Below are positions 62,242 through 64,000 of a stretch of 64,000 bases of DNA, one piece after another. This stretch comes from Petrolisthes cinctipes (lineage: Eukaryota; Arthropoda; Malacostraca; Decapoda; Porcellanidae). The translations under genes and the position numbers were made by a program. Every line of letters starts with the position of its first letter. Positions within the stretch are counted from its first letter, which is position 1. The notes under the pieces were generated by a model. The model did no database searches and was not told the DNA's origin. It saw only the letters and a program-made list of their open reading frames with translations. The stretch covers positions 4,030,001 through 4,094,000 of the forward strand of contig JAWQEG010000710.1 of the NCBI GenBank assembly GCA_033782935.1. Reading direction: 5' to 3'.

Positions 62242-64000
62242 GTCTTAGAGAATTTTCAAAATTCAGGCCCAAAACATGCTGAAAATCGATATTTTAGATG
62301 CACAGAGTCAATATGTGCATGTATTTTCTGTACCCGTTTATATCTCAAATTCAGGCTCAAAACACCCGAAAATTCAATATTTTGGGGTCCCAGAAGCAAT
62401 CTGTACATGCCTACACAGTGCTAGAATATTTTCAAAATATAGGCTAAAAACATGCTAAAAATCGACATTTTAGGTGTCAAAAAATCGATATCTCAAATTC
62501 AGTCCCAAAACACCCGAAAATTCGATATTTAGAGGTCCCAGAAGGTATCTGTACATGCCTACTCCGTTTTAGAGTATTTTCAAAGTACAGGCCAAAAACA
62601 TACTGAAAATCGATCCTTTAGGTGCACAAAAGTCGATATGTGCATGCATCTTCTGTACCCGTTTATATCTCAAATTCTGGCTCTAAACACCCGAAAATTC
62701 GATATTTTGGGGTCCCAGAAGCGATCTGTACATGCCTACTCCGTGTTGGAGTATTTTCAAAATTCAGGCCCAAAACATGCTGAAAATCGATATTTTTGGT
62801 GCCCAAAGTCAATATGTGCATGTATCTTCTGTACCCGTTTATATCTCAAATTCAGGCTCAAAACACCCGAAAATTCAATATTTTGGGGTCCCAGAAGCAA
62901 TCTGTACATGCCTACTCAGTGCTAGAATATTTTCAAAATATAGGCTAAAAACATGCTAAAAATCGATCTTTTAGGTGCCAAAAAGTCGATATCTCAAATT
63001 CAGTCCCAAAACACCCGAAAATTCGATATTTAGGGGTCCCAGAAGCGATCTGTACATGCCTACCCTGTGTTAGAGTATTTTCAAAATACATGCTCAAAAC
63101 ATACTGAAAATCAATCTTTTAGGTGCACAAAAGTCGATATGTGTATGCATCATCAGTACCCGTTTATATCTCAAATTCAGGCTTAAAACACCCGAAAATT
63201 CAATATTTTGGGGTCCCAGAAGCAATCTGTACATACCTACTCAGTGTTAGAGTATTTTCAAAATACAGGCCCAAAACATGCTGAAAATCGATATTTTAGA
63301 TGCCCAAAGTCAATATGTGCATGTATCTTCTGTACCCGTTTATATCTCAAATTCAGGCTCAAAACACCCGAAAATTCAATATTTTGGGGTCCCAGAAGCA
63401 ATCTGTACATGCCTACACAGTGCTAGAATATTTTCAAAATATAGGCTAAAAACATGCTAAAAATCGACATTATAGGTGCCAAAAAATCGATATCTCAAAT
63501 TCAGTCCCAAAACACCCGAAAATTCGATATTTAGAGGTCCCAGAAGGTATCTGTACATGCCTACTCCGTGATAGAGTATTTTCAAAATACTGGCCAAAAA
63601 CATACTGAAAATCGATCTTTTAGGTGCCCAAAAGTCGATATGTGCATGCATCTTCTGTACCCGTTTATATCTCAAATTCTGGCCCTAAACACCCGAAAAT
63701 TCGATATTTTGGGGTCCCAGAAGCGATCTGTACATGCCTACTCCGTGTTAGAGTATTTTCAAAATTCAGGCCCAAAACATGCTGAAAATCGATATTTTTG
63801 GTGCCCAAAGTCAATATGTGCATGTATCTTCTGTACCCGTTTATATCTTAAATTCAGGCTCAAAACACCCGAAAATTCAATATTTTGGGGTCCCAGAAGC
63901 AATCTGTACATGCCTACACAGTGCTAGAATATTTTCAAAATATAGACTAAAAACATGCTAAAAATCGACATTATAGGTGCCAAAAAATCGATATCTCAAA
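62242..64000 (+). repeat. Regular hexamers running off the window end
   Basis: The order is B2/B1, C1 (62418), A2 (62566), B2, C2 (62919), A1 (63067), B1 (63244), C1 (63420), A2 (63568), B2 (63745) and a partial C1 from 63921. The trimers here are the full 501 bp, without the 8- or 10-bp deletion. CGACATTATAGG is shared by the C1 copies at 63420 and 63921. Confidence 0.88.

Larger units (their letters stand above)
1..64000 (+). repeat. Satellite DNA array, whole window
   Basis: Every stretch can be assigned to one of three related monomers: A (177 bp), B (176 bp) and C (148 bp). All are in the same orientation, and the order is mostly A-B-C. The landmark GTGTTAGAG (A and B) or GTGCTAGAA (C) recurs at 148, 166-168, 176 or 177 bp spacing from end to end. 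I found no non-satellite insertion, inverted segment or unique spacer. About 380 copies fit in the window, estimated as 64,000 divided by a mean of 167 bp. The family is not one I can name. Position on the chromosome (centromere, pericentromere or knob) is inference from array type only. Confidence 0.98.

Noticed and set aside
1..64000. CRISPR array (regularly spaced repeats)
   Set aside because: The repeat is continuous, 148-177 bp long, with no unique spacers, and there are no cas genes.
1..64000. Telomeric, rRNA, tRNA or 5S gene arrays
   Set aside because: No telomere-type hexamer or heptamer runs, no tRNA cloverleaf or internal promoter boxes, and no rRNA segments that I recognise.

Overview
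The whole 64-kb window is one uninterrupted satellite-DNA array. I see no gene, RNA gene, transposon or unique-sequence island, and both window edges lie inside the array. All copies run head to tail on the same strand; I found no inverted block. The scale, AT-richness (about 41% GC in one monomer counted by hand) and hierarchical organisation point to a eukaryotic chromosome, most likely centromeric, pericentromeric or another heterochromatic domain. The lineage cannot be told: I do not recognise the monomer as a named family, and a plant or an animal are both possible.

The repeat is nested. (1) An ancestral half-unit of about 88 bp is duplicated inside each full monomer. (2) The full monomers are A (177 bp) and B (176 bp); a third type, C (148 bp), lacks 29 bp at the junction of the two halves. 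(3) A-B-C trimers of 501 bp occur in two diverged versions, A1-B1-C1 and A2-B2-C2. They alternate to give a hexameric higher-order repeat (HOR) of 1,002 bp, or 992 or 994 bp when a 10- or 8-bp deletion is present at the B2/C2 junction. The cleanest full-length hexamer is at 15400-16401. I estimate about 380 monomers in the window. (4) Above the hexamer there are larger tandem duplications with exact offsets of 501, 992, 1,840, 2,813, 3,329, 3,801 and 6,980 bp.

Layout: 1-6650, a 3,801-bp unit and most of a second copy; 6651-12637, irregular region with several chimeric monomers; 12638-16253, an older copy of the next block plus regular hexamers; 16254-21869, two tandem copies of a 17-monomer, 2.8-kb unit; 21870-26661, the most scrambled part, with an exact 177-bp duplication at 23343-23696; 26662-33059, two copies of a 3.2-3.3-kb unit; 33060-44880, a 6,980-bp unit followed by a 4.8-kb shortened copy; 44881-57394, mixed trimers, tetramers and local duplications; 57395-62241, a more regular domain with 992-, 994- and 1,840-bp periods; 62242-64000, regular hexamers running off the end.

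Many short open reading frames exist on both strands. They are by-products of the repeat (A is exactly 59 codons, the trimer 167 codons), and nothing suggests they are genes. The interest lies in how the array evolved: CpG-to-CpA differences between monomer types, recurrent chimeric monomers, phased A-tracts in both half-units, and a weak centromere-box-like motif restricted to full-length monomers.
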